Source: Granulicella sp. L46
GTDB lineage: Bacteria; Acidobacteriota; Terriglobia; Terriglobales; Acidobacteriaceae
Direction of reading: 5' to 3'
Assembly (NCBI RefSeq): GCF_009765785.1
Contig: NZ_LMUT01000002.1
Span: forward strand, 95,500-159,499
DNA: 64,000 nt
Part shown: positions 47,113 to 55,132 of the stretch, piece by piece
Numbering within the stretch: position 1 is the first letter of the stretch
Layout: each line of letters starts with the position of its first letter
The notes under the pieces: generated by a model
Seen by the model: the letters and a program-made list of their open reading frames with translations, nothing else
Told to the model about the DNA's origin: nothing
The model's database searches: none
Program-made: the position numbers and the translations under genes

Positions 47113-47256
47113 ATGCCTTATCTCAAGACTTCCCGCGTTCCGGTTACGGATGGCGTCAAAAAGGGCTCGTCGCGCACCACACCTGTACGCATGCCGCCTC
47201 CCGTGAAGATTCCGCCCAGCACTCCAGCACCAGCGCAGACCAATTCCGCGAGATGA
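47113..47256 (+). CDS. Small Pro/basic-rich protein preceding DUF6338
   Basis: A 47-residue frame: MPYLKTSRVPVTDGVKKG, then a Ser/Thr/Pro-rich tail (PPPVKIPPSTPAPAQ). GGAGG sits at ideal spacing before the ATG, and the stop is followed after 3 bp by the ATG of the DUF6338 gene, implying translational coupling. Those two facts argue that it is expressed. No transmembrane segment or motif. Function unknown. Confidence 0.6.
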   Translation: MPYLKTSRVPVTDGVKKGSSRTTPVRMPPPVKIPPSTPAPAQTNSAR

Positions 47257-47259
47257 TCT

Positions 47260-47964
47260 ATGCCCACCAGCGTCATCGCTCTGCAGATTCTGCTCATCCT
47301 TCTTCCCGGATTCGCAGCAGCCTACATCGTGCAGATGCTCGCGCTCCGTGGCCCGCAGACTGACTTCGATAAAGTCATTGAATCCTGTCTTTACAGCGTC
47401 CTCATCTACGGCTGCTTCGTCTTCTTCACCCACGGCTTCCTTCCCTTCGACATCCTTGCCGCTCGGGCTCCGGCAACCGAAGCCACCATCCTCTGGCACC
47501 GCAAGGCGCTGCTTGGCCTCGGCGGCATCACGCTCGTCGTCGCCCTGCTGGCCGCCGTGTATGTGAACTACGACGGCAACCGGATCTTCCGAAAATTCAA
47601 GATCACCGAGCGCACCGCGCGGCGCTCCATCTGGAACGACATCTTCCAGGGCGAGGCCAGCAATAACCAACTCGTCCAGATCGAGCTCGAGGGCAATCGC
47701 AGCCTCATGGGCGTGTTGACCTACTACTCCGACGCCGCCGAAGACTGCTCGCTCTTCGTCGAGCAGGCGCGGTGGATTGCCGCCGACGGCACCATCGAGA
47801 TCGTCCCCGGCCTCGGTGTCCTGCTCACCAAGTGCTCCAATATCAAGAGCATCTCGTTCCTCGACGAGCCCCCCATCGAGCCCCCGGGCGAACCGGCCGC
47901 TGACATTGAGAATGGGGACGGCGACGGAAGTACGCCGGCCGCGCCAATTGCTACACTCGATTAA
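47260..47964 (+). CDS. DUF6338 membrane protein
   Basis: A 234-residue protein with three N-terminal membrane helices (about 5-25, 43-60 and 85-105) and a cytosolic C-terminal domain. That domain has SIWNDIFQ, a strand pair resembling QIELEGNRSLMGVLTYYSD, and VLLTKCSNIKSISFLDEP, which match the small beta-barrel-like domain of DUF6338. The tail after about 205 is acidic and Pro-rich. It follows the 47-residue ORF by 3 bp and its stop lies 4 bp before gatB's ATG, so it is probably co-transcribed with gatB. Function unknown for the family. Confidence 0.78.
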   Translation: MPTSVIALQILLILLPGFAAAYIVQMLALRGPQTDFDKVIESCLYSVLIYGCFVFFTHGFLPFDILAARAPATEATILWHRKALLGLGGITLVVALLAAVYVNYDGNRIFRKFKITERTARRSIWNDIFQGEASNNQLVQIELEGNRSLMGVLTYYSDAAEDCSLFVEQARWIAADGTIEIVPGLGVLLTKCSNIKSISFLDEPPIEPPGEPAADIENGDGDGSTPAAPIATLD

Positions 47965-47968
47965 CGCC

Positions 47969-49447
47969 ATGTCCGCAGCCCTTGCCCTCTCGCCGGAAGT
48001 CCTTGCCAAATATCAGCCCGTCATCGGCCTGGAGGTCCACGTCCAGCTGCTGACCAAGACTAAGGCCTTCTGCGGCTGCAAAAACGAATACGGTGGCGAG
48101 CCCAACACCCACGTCTGCCCCGTCTGCCTCGGCCTGCCCGGCGCGCTGCCTTTTCTGAACAAGCAGGCCGTAGAGTTCGCAGTCCTCGCCGCCAAAGCCA
48201 TCGGCTGCGAGATCCGCGAGACCAGCATCTTTTCGCGTAAGAATTATTTTTATCCAGACAGCCCGAAGGGCTACCAGATTTCGCAGTTCGACAAGCCCAT
48301 CGCCGAGCACGGGGTGATCGTCGTCCCCGACGCAACCGGCGCGCCCAAACGCATCGGCGTCACCCGCCTGCATATGGAAGAGGACGCCGGCAAGAGCCTC
48401 CACGACGGCTTTCCCGACTCCGCCACCCGCACCTACATCGACCTCAACCGCTGCGGCACGCCGCTGATCGAGATCGTCTCCGAGCCTGACTTGCGCACCC
48501 CTGACGAAGCATTTGAATATCTAACGAAGCTCAAGGAAATCCTGCTCTACACCGGCGTCTCCGACTGCAACATGGAAGAAGGTTCCCTGCGCTGCGACGC
48601 GAACGTGAGCGTCATGCTGAAGGGCGCCGCGCAGTACGGCACCAAGGCCGAAGTCAAAAACGTAAACTCCTTCCGCTACATCCGCGCCGCACTGGAGTAT
48701 GAGATCGAGCGCCAGATCGGCGTGCTTGAAGACGGCGGCCGCGTCATCCAGGAGTCGCGCCTCTGGAACAACGGCGAAGGCCGCACCTACTCCATGCGCA
48801 GCAAAGAGCAGGCCCACGACTACCGCTACTTCCCCGAGCCCGACCTTCCACCGCTGGTCGTCGGCGCCGAGTGGCAGAAGCAAATCCTCGCGGCCATGCC
48901 CGAGCTCCCCGAAGCCCGCCGCGCGCGCCTGGTCGCTGACTACGGCCTCAGCGCGCAGGACGCCGCTACCCTCACCACCGACCGCGAGCTCGGCGACTTC
49001 TTCGAGTCCGCCGCGAAGTCCGCCAAATCCCCCAAGCGCGTCGCCTCGATCCTGCTCAGCGAGATCACCATGCGCCTCCGCGCCGCCGGCATCGAGCTCG
49101 GCCAGTCCCCCGTCACCCTCGACGGCCTGGTCCTCGCCGCCGACCTCGCCGAAGCCGGAGAGATCTCCTCCAAGCAGCTCAAACAACTTCTCGACACCTG
49201 CTTCACCGAAGGCCGCGACTTCCCCTTCGTCTACGACCGCGACAAGCCGCAACAGATTTCCGACACCTCCGCCATCGAAGCCATGATCGACGAAGTGATC
49301 GCGGCGAACCCAGCGCAGGTCGCTCAATTCAAAGGCGGCAAACGCACGGTCGCGGCGTTCTTCGTAGGCCAGGTCATGCGCGTCTCAAAGGGCCAAGCCA
49401 ACCCAGCCCTCCTCAACGAACTAGTAGTGAAGAAGCTCGACGCCTGA
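47969..49447 (+). CDS. gatB: Asp/Glu-tRNA amidotransferase subunit B
   Basis: A 492-residue subunit of the GatCAB amidotransferase, which converts Glu-tRNA(Gln) and/or Asp-tRNA(Asn) to the amidated forms. Recognised are YQPVIGLEVHVQLLTKTKAFC, the CxC and CPVCLGLPGALP zinc-like knuckles, SPKGYQISQFDKPI, HMEEDAGKS, YIDLNRCGTPLIEIVSEPD and the YqeY-like tail (AAFFVGQVMRVSKGQANP). The frame is open further upstream in another gene's shadow; MSAALALSPEVLAKYQ is the natural start. gatA and gatC are not adjacent. Confidence 0.95.
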   Translation: MSAALALSPEVLAKYQPVIGLEVHVQLLTKTKAFCGCKNEYGGEPNTHVCPVCLGLPGALPFLNKQAVEFAVLAAKAIGCEIRETSIFSRKNYFYPDSPKGYQISQFDKPIAEHGVIVVPDATGAPKRIGVTRLHMEEDAGKSLHDGFPDSATRTYIDLNRCGTPLIEIVSEPDLRTPDEAFEYLTKLKEILLYTGVSDCNMEEGSLRCDANVSVMLKGAAQYGTKAEVKNVNSFRYIRAALEYEIERQIGVLEDGGRVIQESRLWNNGEGRTYSMRSKEQAHDYRYFPEPDLPPLVVGAEWQKQILAAMPELPEARRARLVADYGLSAQDAATLTTDRELGDFFESAAKSAKSPKRVASILLSEITMRLRAAGIELGQSPVTLDGLVLAADLAEAGEISSKQLKQLLDTCFTEGRDFPFVYDRDKPQQISDTSAIEAMIDEVIAANPAQVAQFKGGKRTVAAFFVGQVMRVSKGQANPALLNELVVKKLDA

Positions 49448-49524
49448 TGCAGCTAGCGGGAAAGCTCCCGACTAATCCGCTTTAACACTGTCCTGTCGAC
49501 CCCTCGCCATGATCTAATGACGCG

Positions 49525-50967
49525 GTGAAACTCTGCGCCCTTTTCTTCGCTCTGGTCAGCACCGGCATCGCAATAGCGCAAGCTCCGGCACCATCTTTCC
49601 CCGGCGACGGCACCGGCGCCTACGCCACCCACCACTACCGCGACCTCTTCGCCGAAGCCGGCCACGCCCCTGCCGACACGCAAGCCAAAATCGACCGCGC
49701 CTTCCAGCAACTCTTCCACGGCGACGCCCTCACCGAGCGCGTCTACTTCGAAGCCGGCAGCAACGCCAACGGCCCGCTCGCCTACATGACCGACTGGGCG
49801 AACAATGACGCCCGCACCGAAGGCATGAGCTACGGCATGATGATCGCCGTGCAGCTCGGCCACAAGCGCGAGTTCGACGCGCTCTGGAACTGGTCCAACA
49901 CCTTCATGCTCATCACCGACCCGAAGAACCCGAACAACGGCTACTTCGCCTGGTCGATGGCCACCGACGGCACCCCGCGTTCCACCGGCCCCGCGCCCGA
50001 CGGCGAAGAGTACTACGCCATGGCGCTGCTCTTCGCCGCCCGCCGCTGGCCCGGAGGCCACGGCCTATACGACTACCAGGCGCAGGCCAACCGCATCCTC
50101 CACCTCATGCGCCACCACGCAGTCGAGACCGCCACCGGCCCCTTCCGCATCCACCCTGACGATCCCCCCTTCACTTTCGATCCCGCCAAACTCACCAGCC
50201 CGAACATCACCGAGCGCAAGCAAGCCGAGACCAATCTCGCGCTCGAACTGAAAGGCGAAGGCAAGACGCTGCCTCCCGCTCCCCAATGGCCCCGCCATCC
50301 CGATCGCCCCGAAACCAGCGGCCCCATGCTCGACGAAGCCCACACCATGGTCAAGTTCGTTCCCGGCCCCTACGGCAACTTCACCGACGCCAGCTATCAC
50401 CTTCCCGCCTTCTACGAGCTCTTCGCCCGCTGGGGCCCGCCCGAAGATCGCGACTTCTGGCTACACGCCGCCGACGTCAGCCGCGAACTCTTCGTCCGCG
50501 TCACCAACCCCACCACGGGCCTCGCGCCCGACCGCAGCAACTTCGACTTCTCGCAGATGATGGAGCGCGACGGCAAGCCGGTCCCATTCAGCTACGACTC
50601 CTGGCGCACCGCAAGCAACTGGTCCGTCGACGCGAGCTGGTGGCACAAGGACCAGCGTCAGACCACGCTCTCCGATCACATCCAGGCCTTCTTGATCGGC
50701 CAGGGAATCTCCACGTTTGTAGACCGCTACACCCTCGACGGCAAGCCGCTCGCCGTCCGCCACTCAACTGGCATGCTCGCCGCCACCACCGTCGCCGGCC
50801 TCGCCGCAACACCCGGCGCCAACGAGAAAGCGTTCATCGACGAGCTCTGGCGCACGCCGATCCCCAACGGCGACCAGCGCTACTTCGACGGCATGCTCTA
50901 CCTCATGAGCTTCCTCCACGCCAGCGGGAACTTCCGCATGTCGGACTGGCAGCTCGGCACTCACTGA
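49525..50967 (+). CDS. Secreted GH8 glycoside hydrolase (reducing-end xylosidase-like)
   Basis: A 480-residue secreted enzyme with a signal peptide (about 1-19, LCALFFALVSTGIAIAQA). The (alpha/alpha)6 barrel has RTEGMSYGMMIAVQLG with the family's general-acid Glu near residue 97, PNNGYFAWSMATDG, ASYHLPAFYELFARWG and DSWRTASNW. Domain order and length resemble reducing-end-xylose-releasing exo-oligoxylanases, though cellulase- or chitosanase-type GH8 cannot be ruled out. The start is GTG without a clear ribosome-binding site. It fits the window's theme of extracellular plant-polysaccharide breakdown together with GH27 and GH79. Confidence 0.86.
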   Translation: MKLCALFFALVSTGIAIAQAPAPSFPGDGTGAYATHHYRDLFAEAGHAPADTQAKIDRAFQQLFHGDALTERVYFEAGSNANGPLAYMTDWANNDARTEGMSYGMMIAVQLGHKREFDALWNWSNTFMLITDPKNPNNGYFAWSMATDGTPRSTGPAPDGEEYYAMALLFAARRWPGGHGLYDYQAQANRILHLMRHHAVETATGPFRIHPDDPPFTFDPAKLTSPNITERKQAETNLALELKGEGKTLPPAPQWPRHPDRPETSGPMLDEAHTMVKFVPGPYGNFTDASYHLPAFYELFARWGPPEDRDFWLHAADVSRELFVRVTNPTTGLAPDRSNFDFSQMMERDGKPVPFSYDSWRTASNWSVDASWWHKDQRQTTLSDHIQAFLIGQGISTFVDRYTLDGKPLAVRHSTGMLAATTVAGLAATPGANEKAFIDELWRTPIPNGDQRYFDGMLYLMSFLHASGNFRMSDWQLGTH

Positions 50968-51017
50968 TTCACATCGCCGAGTTCCTTCCGCACGCCCGCT
51001 TAGCGTCTAATCTCTGC

Positions 51018-52529
51018 ATGCGCCCAACTCGCAAGCTCGCGCTCCTCTGCCTCCTCTTCGCGGCCTCTGGATGTCGTCGCACCTACGTCGTCCCGCAGAC
51101 GCCGATGCCTCCCAACACCATCCTTCTGTCTCAGATGATGCGGCAGCTCTCCTCGCAACCCGGCTTCACCAACAAGCTACTCGACCAACTCGACAAGGGT
51201 GGCAAGTCGGGGCCCGCATTCCTGACACCCAAGCTCATCGATGAGCTTCGCAAGCGCATCCTCGGCTCCGACTGGCAGGGCCTCGATCGCTTTCCCGGCT
51301 GGACCATGCGCGCGATCAACCCCACCGTCCGCGTCGTCGGCCACATCGCCGGCAAAGACCAGAAGCTCGAAGACGCCTCCGCCGTCCACCCCGGCGCTCC
51401 ACTTTCCGCAGCCCAGGCCAAGCAGTATCTCGACCTCGGCCCCTACGCGCTCGACAAAGCCGAAACCGTCTCGCTCGATCAATCCTCCACCCTGCCACCC
51501 TTCACCACCGACGGCATCGTCACCTCGCTCGGCGCAGGCGTCACCCGAGGGGACGGCCCCAACGGCCTCGCACCTGAGCACGCCGAATCGCAGCGCCTGG
51601 CCGACGTGCTCAACCGCCTCGCGGCCAACAAGCTCGAAGGCGCGCAACCGTTAACCATCACCAGCGGCGACCACTCTTCCACCACGCCCGAGCAGCTTCT
51701 CGCCGCACTCGCCGACGAGGGCTACACCATCACGGTCGACGATGCGCGATACTTCGCCAACTTCGCGCATCTGCACTTCAACGACGAGGACGTCATGGCG
51801 CCTTTCTGGGTCGACTCCCAGATCATCATCCCGCACTCCGGCGGCCGCCACCTCCTCGTCCCCGTCTCCCACGCCGAATATGAGTGGCACATTCATCCTT
51901 CCAACAGCAGTGCCCCCCACATCAACGCCGACATCTCCTACTACTTCGGCATCGATGGCAAATCCGAGTGGCGCACCATGGACACTCTTGACCAGCCCTG
52001 GGTGCTCGAGCGCAACGCCCACGAATACACCGGCGCACAAGCCATCGAAGTCACACGCCTGACAGGCTTGATGACTCTCGCCTACCTGCACCTACATGCC
52101 GCGCACCCCACCCTTCCCTTCAGCGGCTACTACGCGCTCGGCGTCTGCCAGGACGGCGTCTCCGCCATCGAGCGCAAACTCACCGGCAACGTCACTCTAT
52201 TCCCCAACACCGCCGACGCTGCCTTCTTCAACGACTCCCGCGATGCCGAGATCAATACCCTCATCGCTGCCATCCCGAAGGATCGCGACGGCGCTGCCCC
52301 AGGCCCCGAGCGCATCTTCGGATCGCTGCCCGTAGCTCCCGGCGCCGATCCCGCGAACGCCTTCAACGCTGTCACCATCCCCGGCCTCGCCGCCGACCTC
52401 AACCTCACCTACATCGCATGGCGCAATGGAGACCTGAGCCACGCGAATGGCCACGTGTTTTACATAGCGCTCGGCATCGGCCTGCTCATCGCCTTCTACA
52501 TCATTCTGCGCAAACCGCGCTCCTCCTGA
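51018..52529 (+). CDS. Unknown lipoprotein with C-terminal membrane helix
   Basis: A 503-residue protein. The start MRPTRKLALLCLLFAASGC is a lipoprotein signal with the lipobox Cys at 19. The body has no domain I recognise; a central stretch is rich in His and acidic residues (SHAEYEWHIHPSN, HINADISYYFGIDG). The last ~30 residues are a clear membrane helix followed by Arg/Lys (VFYIALGIGLLIAFYIILRKPR), which is odd for an outer-membrane lipoprotein and suggests anchoring at both ends in the inner membrane, or a tail that spans the membrane. It follows the GH8 gene by 50 bp. Function unknown. Confidence 0.7.
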   Translation: MRPTRKLALLCLLFAASGCRRTYVVPQTPMPPNTILLSQMMRQLSSQPGFTNKLLDQLDKGGKSGPAFLTPKLIDELRKRILGSDWQGLDRFPGWTMRAINPTVRVVGHIAGKDQKLEDASAVHPGAPLSAAQAKQYLDLGPYALDKAETVSLDQSSTLPPFTTDGIVTSLGAGVTRGDGPNGLAPEHAESQRLADVLNRLAANKLEGAQPLTITSGDHSSTTPEQLLAALADEGYTITVDDARYFANFAHLHFNDEDVMAPFWVDSQIIIPHSGGRHLLVPVSHAEYEWHIHPSNSSAPHINADISYYFGIDGKSEWRTMDTLDQPWVLERNAHEYTGAQAIEVTRLTGLMTLAYLHLHAAHPTLPFSGYYALGVCQDGVSAIERKLTGNVTLFPNTADAAFFNDSRDAEINTLIAAIPKDRDGAAPGPERIFGSLPVAPGADPANAFNAVTIPGLAADLNLTYIAWRNGDLSHANGHVFYIALGIGLLIAFYIILRKPRSS

Positions 52530-52580
52530 TGCAACGAAGTTTGCGCGCACACCCTCAAACTTGTCGGGAGGTTTCACCCA

Positions 52581-52898
52581 ATGGCAACCAAAAAGGCAAC
52601 CAAGAAGTCCGCAACAAAAAAGTCATCCACCAAGAAGGCAGCAGCTAAGAAGTCTCCGGCAAAGAAGTCTGCAACGAAGAAGACCGCGAGCAAGAAGTCT
52701 TCGGCGAAGAAGTCCGGACGCAAGTACAGCTCCGGAGTTGGCAAGCAGGTCAAGACCGAGATGCACGAGATGCATCAGGGCAAGCTGAAGAGCGGTGGCA
52801 GCGGCAAGAAAGTGACCAACCCGAAGCAGGCCATCGCGATCGCATTGTCCGAAGCCCGCAAGAAGGGTGAGAAGGTTCCGCCGAACCCAAACGAGTAA
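52581..52898 (+). CDS. Lys-rich DUF6496 protein
   Basis: A 105-residue basic protein. The first ~50 residues are histone H1-like repeats of the type KK(S/A)xxKK (for example KKAAAKKSPAKKSATKK), likely to bind nucleic acid without sequence preference. The rest matches the DUF6496 module: TEMHEMHQGKLKSGG, SGKKVTNPKQAIAIALSEAR. GGGAGG lies 8 bases before the ATG. Role in DNA compaction or stress is an inference from composition. An intergenic hairpin that serves the convergent gene follows. Confidence 0.85.
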   Translation: MATKKATKKSATKKSSTKKAAAKKSPAKKSATKKTASKKSSAKKSGRKYSSGVGKQVKTEMHEMHQGKLKSGGSGKKVTNPKQAIAIALSEARKKGEKVPPNPNE

Positions 52899-52901
52899 AC
52901 G

Positions 52902-52934
52902 AAAAATCGGGCGGCTGCATCTCTGCGGCCGCCC
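52902..52934 (-). terminator. Intrinsic terminator for the DUF5715 gene
   Basis: A long hairpin GGGCGGC-t-GCA / TGC-g-GCCGCCC (52909-52934) with a TCTC loop. On the minus strand it is followed by G-A-T5, making a good rho-independent terminator for the leftward DUF5715 gene. On the + strand no T-run follows, so it is weaker for the DUF6496 gene. Confidence 0.75.
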
Positions 52935-52964
52935 ACTCAAAAATTCCCTGGCTACGAAACTCGG

Positions 52965-54452
52965 TTACTGGTCTGCATCCGCATGCGCCCGGATCACGTG
53001 CGGACCGCGAAGCTGTGCGACCTCGCGCCGCGATGAAGGCATCTCCGGCGCGTACGAGCGGTACACGCTGATATGGAAGCAGGCCTGCTGAAACTCCTCT
53101 TCCACGTCAACCTTCCCAACCTGCATCAGTGGCCGCAAATACGTACGCATCCACGCAATTTCCTCGGTGTTCATATCGCGCTTGCCGAAGTCGATCGCTT
53201 CGCCGGTCAAATGTGGCGACGCCATCTCCCCGCCGATGCCCGCGGCATTTCCATTCACGCGCCGAAGCCGCAGTTGATACGCCACGGTGCGTACCGCCGA
53301 GTTCACCTGCAGCGGCTGATGAAACCGCAAATAGTATGAGCGCGCAATGTCTGCCGCGAACCGCACCGTCCACGGCCGCGCGCAGCGCCGATCGCCCGCC
53401 AGCTCAGCATTCACATGCAGGCTCGTGCTCTCGGGAAAGTCCACCAGCATCCGCTCGGTGCGCATGCGACGAAGGTCGTCGTCATCCTGAATGCGGCTGA
53501 GACCTTCTTCATCCGCGATCAAATTCTGATGCACAAGAATCTCGCGCGTGCCACGCATCGGCGGTGGAACCACCAGCCGTCCATACCGATAGAGGCCAGG
53601 CAACACCACAGGCTCCCCTGCCTCTTGGGCAAGCTCTTCGCGCGTCGCTAGCGGCATCCCGCCGTTGGCAACGGTGGTCGTCGACCGCGGCTCGGTGCGT
53701 GCCGTCGTAGTCAGCGGCGCGCCGACCAGGTCAGATGCAGCGCTGGGTTGTAGCGGCGCTGGCTCACGTGGCCCAGTGGCTGCCTCCACGCTGGCTGTCA
53801 CAACCGGTAGCCCGGAGCCACTCGATGTTGCCGCCGCTGGCAGGCTCTCATCCCCGTCTGGATGCGCCACGCCATTGGCATAAACTCCAGAGGCCGCGAC
53901 GTGTGCCGACGCGCTTGCAGAATTTCTGCCCGAGGACGCCGCCTTGGCAGGCGAGTCACCCGCGTGCGCGTTCGTCCCTGCAACAACGTCCATACGGTCG
54001 CTGCCAGCATGTCGTTCGCCTCGCGCACGACGGCTGCTCGCTCGATGCATGGATGGCGGCGCCGACTGCTCGTCGCGTGCGGAATGTCTCTCGCCAGATC
54101 TCCCCTTGCGCGAGGAGGCAGACGCTTTCACTGGCTCAAATTTAGGGGCTCGGCCGCGCGCCCTCCGACTGCTCTCAACGGAAACCCCGTGCGCTGTCGT
54201 TCGTCCGGCACGGGTACCGGTCGCACTTGCGCGGGCTTTTGTACGATGCGTTACGAAGTGCGCAGTGGTGTAGCGAGGCGTGATGCGTCGAGCATGCGGC
54301 GTATAGGTCTTCGCCAGTGCTTGACTGACCGCGCAGAACATCGCGAACGCTATCACTACGCTCCACACGGTAATCCACATCGCTGTGCGCGCAGCCTTCG
54401 TCGCGCGTGCGCCGTCTTCCGTTGGGACGTGGCCCCACTGCGTCATCATCAT
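52965..54452 (-). CDS. DUF5715 anchored protein with M15-like domain
   Basis: A 495-residue protein with an N-terminal membrane helix (about 25-46), a long Ser/Ala/Arg-rich disordered spacer (about 50-270) and a C-terminal domain. The domain resembles zinc D,D-carboxypeptidases/Hedgehog-type M15 peptidases: VNSAVRTVAYQ, SPHLTGEAIDFG with candidate zinc ligands His and Asp near 414 and 421, and ACFHISVY with the last His near 459. DUF5715 is the name I associate with this acidobacterial type. It probably acts on peptidoglycan. The terminator at 52902-52934 follows. Confidence 0.7.
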   Translation of the reverse strand: MMMTQWGHVPTEDGARATKAARTAMWITVWSVVIAFAMFCAVSQALAKTYTPHARRITPRYTTAHFVTHRTKARASATGTRAGRTTAHGVSVESSRRARGRAPKFEPVKASASSRKGRSGERHSARDEQSAPPSMHRASSRRARGERHAGSDRMDVVAGTNAHAGDSPAKAASSGRNSASASAHVAASGVYANGVAHPDGDESLPAAATSSGSGLPVVTASVEAATGPREPAPLQPSAASDLVGAPLTTTARTEPRSTTTVANGGMPLATREELAQEAGEPVVLPGLYRYGRLVVPPPMRGTREILVHQNLIADEEGLSRIQDDDDLRRMRTERMLVDFPESTSLHVNAELAGDRRCARPWTVRFAADIARSYYLRFHQPLQVNSAVRTVAYQLRLRRVNGNAAGIGGEMASPHLTGEAIDFGKRDMNTEEIAWMRTYLRPLMQVGKVDVEEEFQQACFHISVYRSYAPEMPSSRREVAQLRGPHVIRAHADADQ

Positions 54453-54646
54453 TTCAAGTTTTTAAGGTGGCCGCGAAGCCGCCGAGCTTTTTCAGCCTAT
54501 CCCCAAGACCCTCGCAGCGGTAGTACCGATTCGGATGCTCGCCTAGCTAACCACCACCACACTTGATACTTGGAGAAGGCGATTTTTCCTGCTTGGGCGA
54601 TCCGCCAGCGTCCCGTACCATTGAAAGCGTCACGGAGATTCGATTC

Positions 54647-55129
54647 ATGCCTCGCAACCAGCCCGCCGCTGATTGGCTTCAAACGTTCCACCTTCCTCTC
54701 TACCGCAGCATGATCGCACTCTCGTTGGGTGCTCTCTCACTCGCAGCGGCCGCTATCCTGTGGCAACCACGCATTGTCGCAGCACAAACACAACCTGCCC
54801 CTGACTCAGTCGCTTTCTACACGCAACGCGTCCAGCCCATCTTCGAGAATCACTGCTATGGCTGCCACGGCGGCACTAATCATCGCGGCCACTTCAGCCT
54901 CGCCACACGCGCCGGCCTGCTGAAGGGAGGCATGGACGGCAGCGTCGTCGTTCCCGGAAACGCATCCCAGTCTCTGCTGCTCAAATTAATTCGCCACGAA
55001 GGTCCTGCAGACGACCCGATGCCGATGCCGCCACCCCCGCGTCACAAACTCTCCGACGCAGACATCGCCACCATCACGCAATGGATTCAGGCTGGCATGG
55101 CGATGCCCCCTGACCCGCCTAAACACTAA
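54647..55129 (+). CDS. Exported single-haem cytochrome c-domain protein
   Basis: A 160-residue protein with an N-terminal membrane segment or signal (about 21-45, MIALSLGALSLAAAAILW) and one CYGCH haem site (CxxCH) near residue 72, followed by a planctomycete-type cytochrome C domain: HFSLATRAGLLKGG, VVPGNASQSLLLKLI and MPMPPPPRHKLSD, where Met could be the sixth ligand. The frame is open further upstream, but GGAG with good spacing precedes this ATG. A periplasmic electron carrier is likely; partner unknown. Confidence 0.83.
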   Translation: MPRNQPAADWLQTFHLPLYRSMIALSLGALSLAAAAILWQPRIVAAQTQPAPDSVAFYTQRVQPIFENHCYGCHGGTNHRGHFSLATRAGLLKGGMDGSVVVPGNASQSLLLKLIRHEGPADDPMPMPPPPRHKLSDADIATITQWIQAGMAMPPDPPKH

Positions 55130-55132
55130 AAA

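Noticed and set aside
46918-48009. 363-codon leftward frame opposite DUF6338
   Set aside because: DUF6338 on the + strand has membrane helices, family motifs and tight spacing to gatB; the opposite frame has none.
50286-51017. N-terminal extension of the lipoprotein frame over the GH8 gene
   Set aside because: Arg/Pro-rich shadow sequence; the lipoprotein signal at 51018 is the real start.
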